Source of the DNA: Rhynchopus euleeides
Taxonomy: Eukaryota > Euglenozoa > Diplonemea > Diplonemida > Diplonemidae
Direction: 5' to 3'
DNA length: 64,000 nt
Assembly (NCBI GenBank): GCA_963210315.1
Contig: OY723248.1
Location: 822,727 to 886,726, forward strand
Both the position numbers and the translations under genes were made by a program. The first letter of the stretch is position 1; each line of letters starts with the position of its first letter. This document shows, one piece after another, positions 31,489-42,900 of the stretch. The notes beneath the pieces are model-generated. The model did not search any database, was not told where the DNA came from, and saw only the letters and a program-made list of their open reading frames with translations.

Positions 31489-32905
31489 TCACTCGCTGGT
31501 GAGGGTGATGGTCCAGCACTCGTTTGTCACGGCGCCCCCACCTCTTCCTCGCCGGCAAACTCGGGATCCCCGGCCGCGGTGGGTGCCACCACGGCCTGTG
31601 TGGCGCGAGTCTGGCTTGGCATGTGAATGTGTGTGCGCAGATTTGCGCCCCCTGCCCCGGCTTGAGTGCGACGATGTGTGCCGGCTGGACGGGACAGAGA
31701 CACGTGTGTGTGCGAGGGCAACAATCGCACTGAGAGTCTCTTCATCACCCGACTGGTCGGTGGCTGGCTGTGCATCAGCGTCTGGCATGTCAACAGCCTC
31801 GGACTGCGCGCACTCCGCTGCGGTGTGCCCGACAAATCCGCAGTTTTCGCATTTGCGGACCTTCTTCTGCTTGCGCCTGCGTGGCGCAGCACTGCGCATC
31901 CATGCATGCAGCTCCTCCGTGTGGTAGTCCTCAGGCAGCAGCAGGCTGCGTTGGTTGACAGCGCGCACCAGGTGTGCGTGCAGGGCGCGGCGGTGTGGCA
32001 TGGTGGGCAGCACGACCTCCTTGCCGTGGCGCTTCGGCCCGCCGCCCACAACATGCCAGAGGCGGCGGTGCCTGTCGCGCTCCTCCCCTACGTGCAGGAA
32101 GCCCATCAGGTAGAGGTCGAAGAGCGCGTGGCACTGGAAGTCCTCCGGCAGCTGTCCGTGCGGCGGGTGCTTCACGCCGCAGAGGATTATCATATTCGAC
32201 GTCGCCTCATAGCTCAGCCCCATCGCCTCGCAGTCCTCGCGTGTCCGCACGATGTGCGCGCGGGACAGATTCCCCGACTTGCCGCAGACATGGCAGACCT
32301 CCTCCTCGAGGTTCACGCCGTTCCACAGGGCGCTTGCCTTGGTGCTGGAGGTGCGGTCCTCGTTGAACGCCTCGATGCGCAGCTCCTTCGCCAGCTGCTG
32401 CAGCGCCTTCTCATGCGACTGTCGGGAAGGGTTAGTGTGTGAAGTCTGTGCCGCACCCCCCATGCCCTACACTCGGGACCCAACAAAGGGCAAGACGAAC
32501 CCCTCAGACGGACACAGAATTTTCTGATCCAGGCCTAAGCTGCAAACCGAGACGCATGCATACCATGCCAGAATCGAGGGCTGCCGCCTCGACAGCGTTG
32601 CGGCGCCTCTCTGCCTCAGCAAGGCGCTCGGTAACACGCAACAGGGAGGCGGTCTGCTGGATCAGCAGGTTGTTGATGGCGCGTGTGACCTTGTCATGTT
32701 CGTACAGCCCATAGCGCACGTGGAGTGCCAGATCCTCCTCCGACAGGGGCTCGTGGTGTTTGCGCTGCTTCAGGTATGTTCGGAGATCTTCCTTTGTCTT
32801 GTCGATGCTCCATTCCGCCTCTGACTTCTCCGCCTTCAGGTCTTCCACGTCGCGCTGTGCATCGTAGACGCTTGTCTCCAGCGCAGAGTCCCCGTTGCCA
32901 CTCAT
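31489..32905 (-). CDS. HNH-type and CCHC zinc-knuckle protein (two exons)
   Basis: Exon 1 is 32905-32564 (114 codons from ATG 32905, MSGNGDSALE). The intron is 32563-32419 (145 nt: GTATGC ... CACTAACCCTTCCCGACAG), and exon 2 is 32418-31489. The junction is phase 0 (DSGM/SHEKAL) and gives 423 residues. Exon 1 is coiled-coil-like. Exon 2 has an HNH-nuclease-like module, CHVCGKSGNLSRAHIV ... SNMIILC ... CHALFD (C156, C159, H169, N189, H211), of the kind found in HNH_2-type proteins. A single CCHC knuckle CENCGFVGHTAAEC and a Ser/His/Arg/Gly-rich tail follow. Zinc and nucleic-acid binding are likely; nuclease activity is uncertain because the metal-site histidines are only partly conserved. The function in the cell is unknown. 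Confidence 0.8.
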
Positions 32906-35788
32906 CGCGACCGCAAAAACGCTCGGTTCTGCCACCACGACAGGATGAGGGTCGGGGAACCGGGTCACAGCATGTGACACAGACGCAGCATGTGCATGCG
33001 GTGTGGCAAGACACCCGCAAACACAGCCTGTTGGCAGACAAGGGTTGAGGGGAGTTGTGCCGATGTGACCTCAAGGGTCAAATGCCTGCGCACTCGGCAG
33101 CACCTCGCTGCTGCGATCCGCAAAGTTGACATTGTAAGGGGGTGTGTGGCAGGGAATGGGGGCGGGGCCCCCCTCTGAGATTTATCAAATCACTCTTCTT
33201 CTCTGCATTGGGGCAGTCGCTTTGGGCGCCCCCCCCCCCCCCCCCCTGCCCCCCCAAGCACCGCCCGCCAATCTAAGGCTGCGGGGGGAGAGACGCGGAG
33301 GGGCCGAGATGGTGGGAGGGAATGCCGGCTTCGGCGCCAACTCTTTGGTTGTGTGTGGGGACGGAGGTGGTTCTCCGGAGGAAAGCGTGAAAGGCGGGGC
33401 GGGTGAAATAGCGCGGAAGGAGATCCAAAAGAAAGGCTGGTGCATTGTCGTTGCAACACCGAAGGCAGCGTTGGGCGTTGGGTTGTTCCTTAACCACCAC
33501 CACCCCCTCCCCCTCCGTTGAGCCAATCAACAGGTGTCTGGCTTGCGAGACGGCCAGCGAAAGGCGGTGCCAACCTAGCATTGTGTGTCTGATTAAACGA
33601 TTTGAACGGTTTTTTTTGGCTGCATCTCTTCCTGCCTCGAGAGGGTCTGCTGTTCCGAGTGATTTGCTTCATTCACGACGTTACCGCCGTATCAATCCCT
33701 GAATTTCTTGCAGAATAAGTCGTTAGGGCCGGCAATTGGTTGCTTCGACGGCGTATGCTGGAAAGACTGCAGCGATCGGCTGTTTGCCATGCGCAGCTCC
33801 ATGATGTCTCGTTCCCTCCTTCAGAAAGGAAGCAGTGTCGTCGGAGGCCCCCCCCCCGGGGGCAAATGAAATCGTTCGGCACCCGCAATGCTGGAAAGAT
33901 CGAATCCCTATCATATGAATGACATGTGGGTGCAAAAAAAAAGGAAAAGTTTCAACAGATCTGCCCTATTCTTTGAAATGCGGCCTGTCTCTTGGCACAC
34001 ACGGCTGCTGTGTTGTCCCATACGAGACATTTTGTCTCGAACCTGAGGCTTTTCTGTTGTTCGTTCGTTCAAAACAATGGAGGTCATCACAAGCAGAACC
34101 GGGAGACCCACAGCTCTGAACGTGACACTTTCTGCGCGAAAGTAGGGTGCGTAAAAAGAAAACCGGGTCTGGCCAGATTTTGAACGTTTCCGGGCTCTGT
34201 CTGTGGGATTCTGGCTGAAGAAGAAGGCTATGGCTAGCCCTCCCTCCGCTCTCCAGTAAAATATGCCCTTGCGTATTTCCCTGAGCTGCAATGGGGGGAC
34301 ACGAGATGATAATTGTACTCATTTCGCTTCATGGCAAAGCCACACACCCTGTCCAGCAACTAATAAACGGCGCCGCGCACTCGCATCTCGGCTGTGTGAT
34401 GAGGCCCTGTGAAGTGGCGACAAGGTGCGAATCCTAAAGACCAAGTTGTACAATTTTCTTCGTTACTTCGCGCTCGCAGCTTCGCTCCCCCCCGCCCATG
34501 TTTTCCCACTGTGACAACACCTTGCTGAGGTTTTAATCTCCAGACACTGCCTTGGGAGGAGTGACTCACACCTGCAACCGTTCCAACCTACCCTGGGGTG
34601 GTTACACGCGGTTGCATGGCTCCACCCCGCCTCTGAGGAGGTGCCTGCCCAGCCTCGGCTACCCTGCCGCAAACCTTGTGCCTTGGGTGGGGCTGAATCC
34701 GCATCTCGGGACAAAATACACAAACCGCCTCCCCTCAGCTACACCCCAGGGCGATGCATGTCGCTTTGGAGACGGGAAGGTCTGCCCCGATGTCAAACAC
34801 ACACACACACACACACAAAAACCATACCATACCATACCACCCCACACCCACCCCACCCCATACCGTACATCACAACAGGTTACAACACACACACACACTT
34901 TGGAAAGGGAGACGAGATTTGAGACGAAAGAGGGGCTGGCGTGGGGGGGCAGGCCATCCCACGGGCGACGGGGTGGAGGGTGTGTGGGGTATGCCGGCTT
35001 CGGTTGGAAAAATGAGGGCACCGTTCAGCCTGCACAGGGCCCACTCCACATCGGGGGCAGTGAAGTAGAAGTAGGAGGAGGCACAAGGTTGAGCCCCCTT
35101 CACTCGTCATGCAGGATGCGTCCGAGATCCAGTGCTACACTCGGCCTCTGTGGCATAGGGGGGTAAAGGGGGGGGTGGAAACTCTGAGATTATAGATCGC
35201 CGTGTGTGAGTATGCGTGCCCCTGGAAGGCTGCACTCACCCCCTCACCCACTCAATCCGGCATCCTTGGAATCTACTGCGACTTCGCGTTTTCTAGGCAT
35301 TACAAAAGAAAGGGTCAGGAGAGCTCCATGCCCCGTGAAAGAGATCGAGGGGTGGGAATGGGGGGCAGGGGGCAGGGGGGGACTTGTGTTGCAGGAAGGG
35401 GGGGGGGGGTGGGGAATGAGGGGCTGACATCAGTGATGGCTGCGGACGCATCTGCAGCCAATACGTGCCTTATCACAAGCTAGAGGGGGGGGGGTCACTT
35501 GCCCTGCACGGTGGTGGCCTTATGCAACATGTTGCAAATCAAGATAGATATCGCGTCATCTACGACTACTTTATCTTCTTCTGATACAGCATGGCATCAG
35601 GACATAGCAAGGCACATCACCCCTGTGTGCAGACCTGGAGGATAGCGGGCAGACCAATGCGGTTTTAAGATACAGCAAGAGAAACAATGTTATCAGCAGC
35701 ATCCACGCCACGTGTTGGAATAAGACCAACTGCCGGAGGAGACTTCATGATTCAGAGCATGCACAGAGTATAAACGGGTGGGGTTTTT
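32906..35788. other. Long spacer, no gene supported
   Basis: Frames of up to ~200 codons (e.g. 34552-35166, plus) are made of repeats: (CA)n at 34799-34818, ACCATACCATACC at 34820-34838, and G runs at 35168-35177 and 35399-35411. A poly-C tract lies at 33230-33247. I see no protein motif. Confidence 0.45.
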
Positions 35789-35793
35789 TTTAC

Positions 35794-36637
35794 TGACCTA
35801 ATCCACCTCGCCTCCGGGCGAGGGTGGTCGAAGGTGGTCGAGTGTGGGCGAACGTGGGCGAAAGTGCAAGAGTGCGGAAGAGGGTGGGCGAGGGTGGTCG
35901 AGTGTGGTCGAGTGTGGGCGAGTGGTGGTCGAGTGTGGGCGAATGTGGGCGAATGTGGGCGAATGCATGTGTGGGCGAGTGTGGGCGAATGTGGGCGAAC
36001 GTGGGCGAGTGTGGCCGAGTGTGGGCGAGTGTGGCCGAGTGTGGGCGAGTGTGGGCGAATGTGGGCGAGTGGTGGTCGAGTGTGGGCGAATGTGGGCGAG
36101 TGTGGGCGAATGTGGGCGAATGCAGGGGATTCCTAATCAGAAGACTGCAGGCAAGAAGAGGAAGCCACCGAAATGGGGCCTCAATTAACAGCGAACGCCA
36201 AACTTGGGAAGTGGGGGGGGAGCCGGCTCTGTACTACAAGTCGCGGACTCACTCTAGACGAAGAGGGTGTCGCGGCCGTGTGGGGAACCAAAAACCTGAT
36301 GAAGGAGGTCCGTGTGTAGTGCCCAAACACGCCGTGACAGCCTCGCCAACCTGGCCAATTCAGCCAGTGGGGTATCTGCCTGGAACACAAAAAACGCTCA
36401 GAACACCAAAGGAAACTGCACGTCTTCTTTGGAATCCCCCTAAGCGGGGCAAAGCCCCTTCACTAAAGTGCTTAGTAATGTGGGCGAGTGTGGGCGAGTG
36501 TGGGCGAGTTGTGGGCGAGTGTGGCCGAGTGTGGGCGAATGTGGGCGAACGTGGGCGAGTGTGGGCGAGTGTGGCCGAGTGTGGGCGAGTGGTGGGCGAC
36601 CCTGGGCGAATTAGTGGAGGCGAGGCGGATTAGGTCA
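35794..36637. mobile_element. 844-bp element with GTGGGCGAGT minisatellite arms
   Basis: Terminal inverted repeats of 22 bp (one mismatch) start TGACCTAATCC; the next bases are rCCTCGCCTCC. The element is flanked by TTTAC on both sides (35789-35793 and 36638-36642). Subterminal arrays of a 10-11-bp unit, GTGGGCGAGT / GTGGGCGAAT with GTGGTCGAGT and GTGGCCGAGT variants, fill 35824-36125 and 36480-36610, both in the same direction. The 350-bp centre is unrelated and non-coding. The long plus-strand frame across it (repeated WASVGECGRV) is a by-product of the repeat. Confidence 0.8.
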
Positions 36638-37097
36638 TTTACCCCACACTTTGCATGTTGTCTGAGGAGACTCCCCTACAAGACAAAGGCGCTGACAGCT
36701 ACGTCACATGGAGTCGAGAGGGATTTGTGGCTGGAGCATGCGGTGCCTGCTGCTGGTTCACACCCCATGCCACCTACCCCAGGAGGAACAAACAACCCCC
36801 CACCCCACCCCACCCCCCCTCGCTCTAACTGCTGAGGTGGGGGGAAGGGGGGAATCACACCATCTGCTGCCACGCGAGTGTTATGGAGTCAGCGCGCCAT
36901 ACTACACGCAGGGGTCCCTCCCCCACTCAAAAGCATGGCTGTCACAGACACCCTGTCTCCCCCACCCCCACCCCCACCTGCAGCCCTCCCATACACCAAA
37001 CTCTTTCTATTCAGCGCAGCCCGCGCCACGATCGAACTCTGATGATATACCACTGCCACCAAGGCACATCACGCTCACCCCCTTCCCCGGGCTGCAC
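36638..37097. other. Spacer downstream of BILBO1-like gene
   Basis: C-rich (CACCCCACCCCACCCCCCC near 36800; CCCACCCCCACCCCCACC near 36960). No gene is visible. Confidence 0.45.
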
Positions 37098-38672
37098 TCA
37101 CATGCGCCTGGAAGACTCTGTCCGTGCCACATCCGCCAGCGCCAAGTTGTCGGCGAGCTGCCTGTAGACATTCTCCACCGACTGCCCTGGGGATCGCGAG
37201 ACACCCCTTGGGGGAGTAAGGCAGTCGGCTAGCAGGGGCGACACACCCCGCACTGCAGAGTGCTGATGCTGAGGCTGATGCTGCTGATACTGCTGCTGCT
37301 GCTGCTGGCAGTGGGGCCCACTGCTGGGGGCAGGCTGCCCACCACTGCAGACAGAGTTTTCATACGCCTGCATACGGTCGAACTGCTCACGCACACGCCG
37401 GACCTTCTCCTGATGCTCGACATCCAACCTGCTCAGCTCGGTTTCCAGCCACGACCGCATGGACACATCAGGCTCCGGCGGCGGCGTCACTTCGACAGGG
37501 TTGTGCTGCTGCTGCAGCTGCAGCTGCTGTTGCTGCTGCTCCTGCTGCTGCACCAGCATCCGGTGCCTCTGCTCCTGCTGCTGCTCCCACGCGACCCCCT
37601 CCCGCCTCCGCTGCAGCCGCGTCTGCTCCAGCACGCTCTCCTCCCGCTGCAGCTCCTCCCTCTCCGCCTCGATCTCCGCCAGCTGCTGCTGCCGGTGCCG
37701 CTCCTGCCGCTGCTGGTGCTGCCTCCTCCGGATGCCCTCCTCCGCCGCATCCAGCGCCACCGACACCTCCGGCGCCTCCCCACCGCCACGCCGCGACACG
37801 CCACCCTCCGGAGGGCGGATATACTGCGGCCCCGCCAGCGGCACCGGCTCCGACCCCGAGGGGCAAACGGCGCGTGGCTTCGCCCGGTGTGGCTCAGGCG
37901 GGAGGTCCGGCACAGGCCCCACCCCGCCCCCGATGCACCTCCGCAGCAGCACAGAGAGGCCGGGGTTGCGGCGGAAGAAGCGTGAGAACTGCGCGTAGGA
38001 GGCACACCCGTCCTGCCCCGCCTCCATGCCTGCCATGGCATACTCGAGGTGGAGCGCCTCATCCAGCGCAGCACCCCTTGCGAGCAGGGTGCTGCGCAGC
38101 GTTGTCAGATCCAGGCGCCCTGTCGGGGCCAGCCCATGGAAGGTGGTGTACCGTCTGTCGTTGCTTAGGGTGCGGAGGGCCTGCCCTTCGCGCGACGTTC
38201 TGGCTCGTCCGTCGATGTAATGCGACTGGCGCTCCGTGATGCTGGTGGAGCGGCGGTGGCTGCTGGAGGGGGAGGCACGCCCCAGGAGGGCGAGGGGGTC
38301 GTTGCCTCCGGAGGAGGCGGAGCGGCCGCGCGAGAGGCTGCGGCAGCCAGGCGATGCGGAGCGTGCCCGGGTGAACAGCGCCACCTTGTCTTTGTTTGTG
38401 CCGCGCAGCTGGAAGGCGTAGTACTGCATGCCGGAGGAGAGCTGGCCCTGGCGGATGACGTCTGCCCATCCCCCCGTGTCCTCGCTGTAGACCTGTACGT
38501 TGCTGACCTCGAAGTGGTGCAGCTCCCCCCCAGGGGGTTGCCGGCTGACAGCCTCCTTCTGGAATGCCAGCTCGATCTGCGCCACAAACTCCTTCAGGGT
38601 CGGGCGGGTCTGGAACACAAACTTGATGTTCTGCTTCATGCCGTAGAGGTCGGCGGCAACCAGGAGCTCCAT
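37098..38672 (-). CDS. BILBO1-like cytoskeletal scaffold protein
   Basis: 524 residues, no intron, from ATG 38672 (MELLVAADLYGMKQNIKFVF). The first ~90 residues strongly recall the ubiquitin-like N-terminal domain of trypanosome BILBO1: AADLY, FxxRPTLKEFVAQIELAF, FEVSNVQVYSEDTGGWADVI, LSSGMQYYAFQ. An Arg/Ser-rich stretch (95-170) follows, then a helical region around 185-250 that may be a degenerate EF-hand pair (LLARGAALDEALHLEYAMAG, DGCASYAQFSRFFRR), and a long Gln/Glu/Arg-rich coiled coil (~305-440) with poly-Q. BILBO1 builds the flagellar pocket collar by calcium-controlled polymerisation. The domain order Ubl, EF-hand region, coiled coil is the same, but no intact calcium loop is seen and length and linkers differ. 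The pocket-collar role is inference. Confidence 0.75.
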   Translation of the reverse strand: MELLVAADLYGMKQNIKFVFQTRPTLKEFVAQIELAFQKEAVSRQPPGGELHHFEVSNVQVYSEDTGGWADVIRQGQLSSGMQYYAFQLRGTNKDKVALFTRARSASPGCRSLSRGRSASSGGNDPLALLGRASPSSSHRRSTSITERQSHYIDGRARTSREGQALRTLSNDRRYTTFHGLAPTGRLDLTTLRSTLLARGAALDEALHLEYAMAGMEAGQDGCASYAQFSRFFRRNPGLSVLLRRCIGGGVGPVPDLPPEPHRAKPRAVCPSGSEPVPLAGPQYIRPPEGGVSRRGGGEAPEVSVALDAAEEGIRRRQHQQRQERHRQQQLAEIEAEREELQREESVLEQTRLQRRREGVAWEQQQEQRHRMLVQQQEQQQQQLQLQQQHNPVEVTPPPEPDVSMRSWLETELSRLDVEHQEKVRRVREQFDRMQAYENSVCSGGQPAPSSGPHCQQQQQQYQQHQPQHQHSAVRGVSPLLADCLTPPRGVSRSPGQSVENVYRQLADNLALADVARTESSRRM

Positions 38673-39944
38673 TGCGGAGGGGGGTGGGGGAGGGGGGAAA
38701 CGCAGCGGGGCGACCCGCCGGCGGCGGTCTCCTGAAACCAGCGGCGAGTTCGGGCGAAAAAGAGGGGATGGGGAGGGGGGTCGTGTGTGTGTAGCCTAAG
38801 GTGGTGGCGGTGGGGTGGATATGCTTGCCGAGAGTGGGAGGTGTGGACAGATAGGAGGCTCAGGAGGTGGTGCGGTAGGGGGTGGTTGGGGGCTGGCGCT
38901 GCTTGCTGGTGGAGATACTGAGGGCTTAAGATGTTACGGGATAGACGGATGTGCCTTGGGAGAAGGGAGGCAGGGCCTGGAAGGAAAGAAACGGCACACA
39001 CATAGCAGTGTCATGCGCACAAGTAGACACACACGCACACGCGTTAAGCAGTAGATGTTTTCCCGTCACTCTGGCACATCAAGCGAGCTCTGTCAGTCTA
39101 AACAGTCTGATGATATCTGCATTGCCTGGACACACGGTGATATATAATGCCTTTGTGGAGTGCAGGATTCACCGAGCGGATTCTAGAAGAAACTTGACTC
39201 CACTCCACAAGCACCGAGCATATCATGCAGCCTGCAATCCTTTGACGCAACACCGACACTGAACAACATCAAACGCCACACACACAACTCTGACACCACC
39301 GCACCCACTCTGAAGCGTGTAACTGCAGGGTACAACAGGCAGGACGGCAGGATGGCAGAGGAAACTCAGACCGAAGGCGCACGGAAGTTGCATTCGGCAC
39401 GAAGGGGCTGCCCACCCCGAGTGAGCAAGCCTTCGCTTTCAGTCAGGTGAGAGCTTGCTGCAGCAACACTAGGGGCTGGGGCTGGGGCAGGGGCTCCGCA
39501 CATAAGGCATGCGCACACTGAGGCTATCTAACTGCGTAGAGGCCTTGCTGGCAACATGTGGGGAGGGCTGGCTTGGTTGAAACTGGGTGAATGCCAAAAA
39601 CAAAAGAGGCAATACCATCCGACACGCACAAAATGAAAACACAGACCAGCTGCAAGGAACTGCAGTGTGGCGTGGCACCCCCCGTTCGTTGAGTGCCTGT
39701 TTGGCGACAAACCAATTCCCTGCCTGAACCTCCCGATGCCCGAAGGGCATCTGGCAGAGATATCCAGACGCACATCACCACCCACCCCTCCACAGAGTCT
39801 TGCAGGAGGGAAGCCCTTCACCCCCCACCCCCCCCACCACCCCCCCCCCCCAGTTGCCTTCTGCAGGCAGGCACTTCTTCGCTGATCTTCCGGGCCAAGC
39901 CCCCACACCACCACCACCACCACCACCACCGCCCTCTCGGCCCC
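38673..39944. other. Intergenic between NACHT-like and BILBO1-like genes
   Basis: It holds the pyrimidine-rich leader of the BILBO1-like gene (CCCCCCTCCCCCACCCCCCT on the minus strand just before the ATG) and a (CCA)n tract at 39903-39930. No gene is supported. Confidence 0.45.
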
Positions 39945-42900
39945 TCAGACATCCAAAGGGCTCTCTCTGAGCAGGTACACCCTGCCTGTGGCATCCCCGA
40001 CTGCAAGGTGGGCACCGTCGCTGGTGGGGGTGCTCGTCGCATTGACGTCGATAATCTTCGCCTGGCAGACGTGCTCGAAGGTGAGGGAGAATGTGTCGCA
40101 GCGGTAGGTGCGCAGCATGTTGCCGTCCCCAGCTGCGGCGCACAGCAGCACTGTCTTTGATGCGGAAGGGGCCCTGGATGCGGCGTCGAAATCACCCCCC
40201 TCGATGCCTACCGTCGACGGGACGGCATCCGCAGGCGCATGGATGTAGAAACACACATGCGACGCGCTGTAGACAAACGCCTTGCAGCTGTGCAGCGGGT
40301 AGGCCTCCTCCGCCCCCGACGCAAGGGCCCCCTTGATGTCCCAGAACAGCAGGGTCCCGTCCTCCAGGGCTGCCCCCAGCAGCGCGTTGGCAGGGCACAG
40401 CGCCACGTGGTTCACACCGGAGGACTCAGCCCCTCCGAGGCGGAGGCGGAGGTCACCCGACCTGCCGTCGAAGACACGCATGCAGGCCTCGTGGCACTGC
40501 CCGACGGCAGCCTCTCCTGTGACGGGGCGCTTGCACACCACCACGAAGTAGTCTCCCGTGTCCAGCCAGACGAGCTGCTTCACAGGGAAGGCGGAGTGGG
40601 CGAGGATCTTGGAGGCCAGGGTGTACTCCAGTGTCTCGCGTTTCCACAGCAGGACGGTGCGGTCGATGCTGGAGAGGAAAACGCGCTCGTCTGTGGGGTG
40701 CCCCGCGCAGCACGACACGGAGGCAAAGGCGGAGGTGATGGAAAGGAAGGTGTTGTGCTGCAGGGTGGCGATGTTACGCCCCGACTCCGTGTCCCAGATG
40801 CAGAGGGTGGCATCGTCTGACCCTGTCAGAACGCAGCCCGACCGCGCCGTCATGGAGCAGCTCCGGATGCGCCCTGTGTGCCCGGAGAGCTTCGTCACGC
40901 AGGTGCCTGTCACCGCGTCGTACACCATCACACTCTTGTCGACCAACACCAGAGCTGCGTAGCGCGAAGTGGGGCTGACCAGGCCCAGCAGCACTGTGAA
41001 GGGAGCGGTGACATGGTGGAGGATGCTGCCTGTCACGGTGCTGAGGGAGAAGCTCTTCTCGCTCGCAGCCAGAAGGCGCAGCCCGTTGTTGGAGAAGACG
41101 ACGCTGGCGACGCAGCCACGCCCCATCCGGAGCGACGACTTGTTGACGCAGGTGAAGTGCGGCTCCTGCGGGTGGTCGTCGAAGTAGCGCTTCGCCTCCC
41201 GGTAGACGTTGCTCCCGTTGCTCGCGAGCAGGCCCTGCTGCACCGTGAGGGAGGGTTTTGTGTTGAGCGACGTGTTGTTCACCACCAGGAAGTGGGCGTA
41301 CTCACGGATCTTGAAGAGCCACGCCTCCAGCTCCTCCACAGGGCGACCGTCCCGTGGCCTCCCTTTGGGAGTGGCGTCGCCGCTGCCCGACTTTGCCTGG
41401 GCGGCCCTCTGTCGCTTCTCTGCCTCCATGTGGTGCGTTAGTGCCGTGTGGGCCTCCACCATCTCGACAAACAGCCTGTGCCCCGCGGCATGCTGGAAAA
41501 AGCGGCGCACCGTCGAGATGTTGAAGAAGTTGCGCATCACGGCACTCCACATCCCTGCCGCCACCATCATCCTGGGGTAGGCCACCAGCGAGTCGACCGT
41601 CGTCGGGTCGTTGTCGACCTCCGACTGGGAGGCGAGGAACTTCGCGAGGGAGGCGCACGTCGACACCCGGCTCGCCTCATCAGGCATATACCTCCTTGCG
41701 ATGTGCCGCTTCACGGAGTGCTTCAGCTGCAGCCGGTGCGCCACCCCGTTGATAGGCACGCCCCTGTTGAGGGCGTCCACGCTGACCTTCTCCGGGTCGG
41801 GTTGTTCCGGGTCCCCGCTGCCGGAGTCCTTGCCTTCGTTCCCCGCAGGGGTGCACTTCCCGAAGTCGTGGTATCCAACGACAAACCTGTAGAGCAGGGG
41901 CCTGATGCCGTGCAGCAGGTTCTCGACGTCGTGCCCGCTGAGCAGGGCGGTGCCAGCCGACTTGGGTGCGAGGTACTTCCGAAGCTGGAGGAGGAGGAGA
42001 CCATCATCAAGCACAGCGAGGGCTGACAGGCATTTGGAAACGAGAGCATTGGAGCTGGTTGCCTCTGCAGCGTCCAGCATGGCGTCAAGAAGCTCGTCGA
42101 AGTCGTCGGGGATGGAGTCGAAGAATGACTTCGGTGTGCTCTCGGGGTACCGCTCGTACCGCTGTGTGATGCGTGAGGTGAGGAGCTCGACGTAGCGCAC
42201 GTCGGTGATGCAGGCCTTCTTGAGGATGTGGTCGTAGAAGAGGTGCTCCGACAGGGTGATTCCGGACTCGGTGAGGCGGTGTTTCATGACCTGCCCCGAC
42301 TCCTGCACGCCGGGGCGCATCACCTCGACAGCCTCGCAGCAGTCCTGCCCGCGGTGCAGCATCTGCGTGATGATCTGCGGCGCGGTGCAGTCGCACGATG
42401 CCACCAGCCTGACGTTCTTCGGGAGGCACTTCGGGATCCAGTCGAGTGTATCCTCCGCCGCAGCTGCTGTGGCGCCGCTGCCGCCCCCGCCGCCCCTCGC
42501 AAACCCCATGCCACCCTGGCGCTCTGGCGGCTGGTCATTCGAAACAGACACGTTGGCTGCCCCAGCCTTCGTAGAGACCTTGACTGTCTCGTTGAGTGTG
42601 CACTCGAGGATGCTCTTCCCGGTGTCGGTGAAGGTGAGTGAGGTGAGCGGGGTCCTGGGGTGCTGCACCCTCTCCAGCCCGCTGATGATGATCACCAGCA
42701 CCTTCCCGTCGGGCAGGGCGGCAGACACGTCGGTGATGAGGTTTTTGAAGTAGTCTTTGAGGACCTGGATGCGCACCTCATGCACGATGTGCTTCGGGAG
42801 CTGCGTGAAGGGCGAGAAGCTTGAGCTCGCAGCAGGCTTGCGCTGTGCCGCAGCGCTGACCTGCCGCTTCGCCTCCAGCATCTGCGAACACAGCCCGAGC

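Noticed and set aside
34552-35166. 204-codon plus-strand frame
   Set aside because: Dominated by (CA)n and CCATACCATACC repeats; coding is unlikely.
35824-36633. 269-codon plus-strand frame with repeated WASVGECGRV
   Set aside because: Pure translation of the GTGGGCGAGT minisatellite; all three frames are open and repetitive, and it lies inside an inverted-repeat element.
37260-37998. Leu- and Cys-rich plus-strand frames opposite the BILBO1-like gene
   Set aside because: Antisense of poly-Gln (CAG/CTG) codons; no independent evidence of coding.
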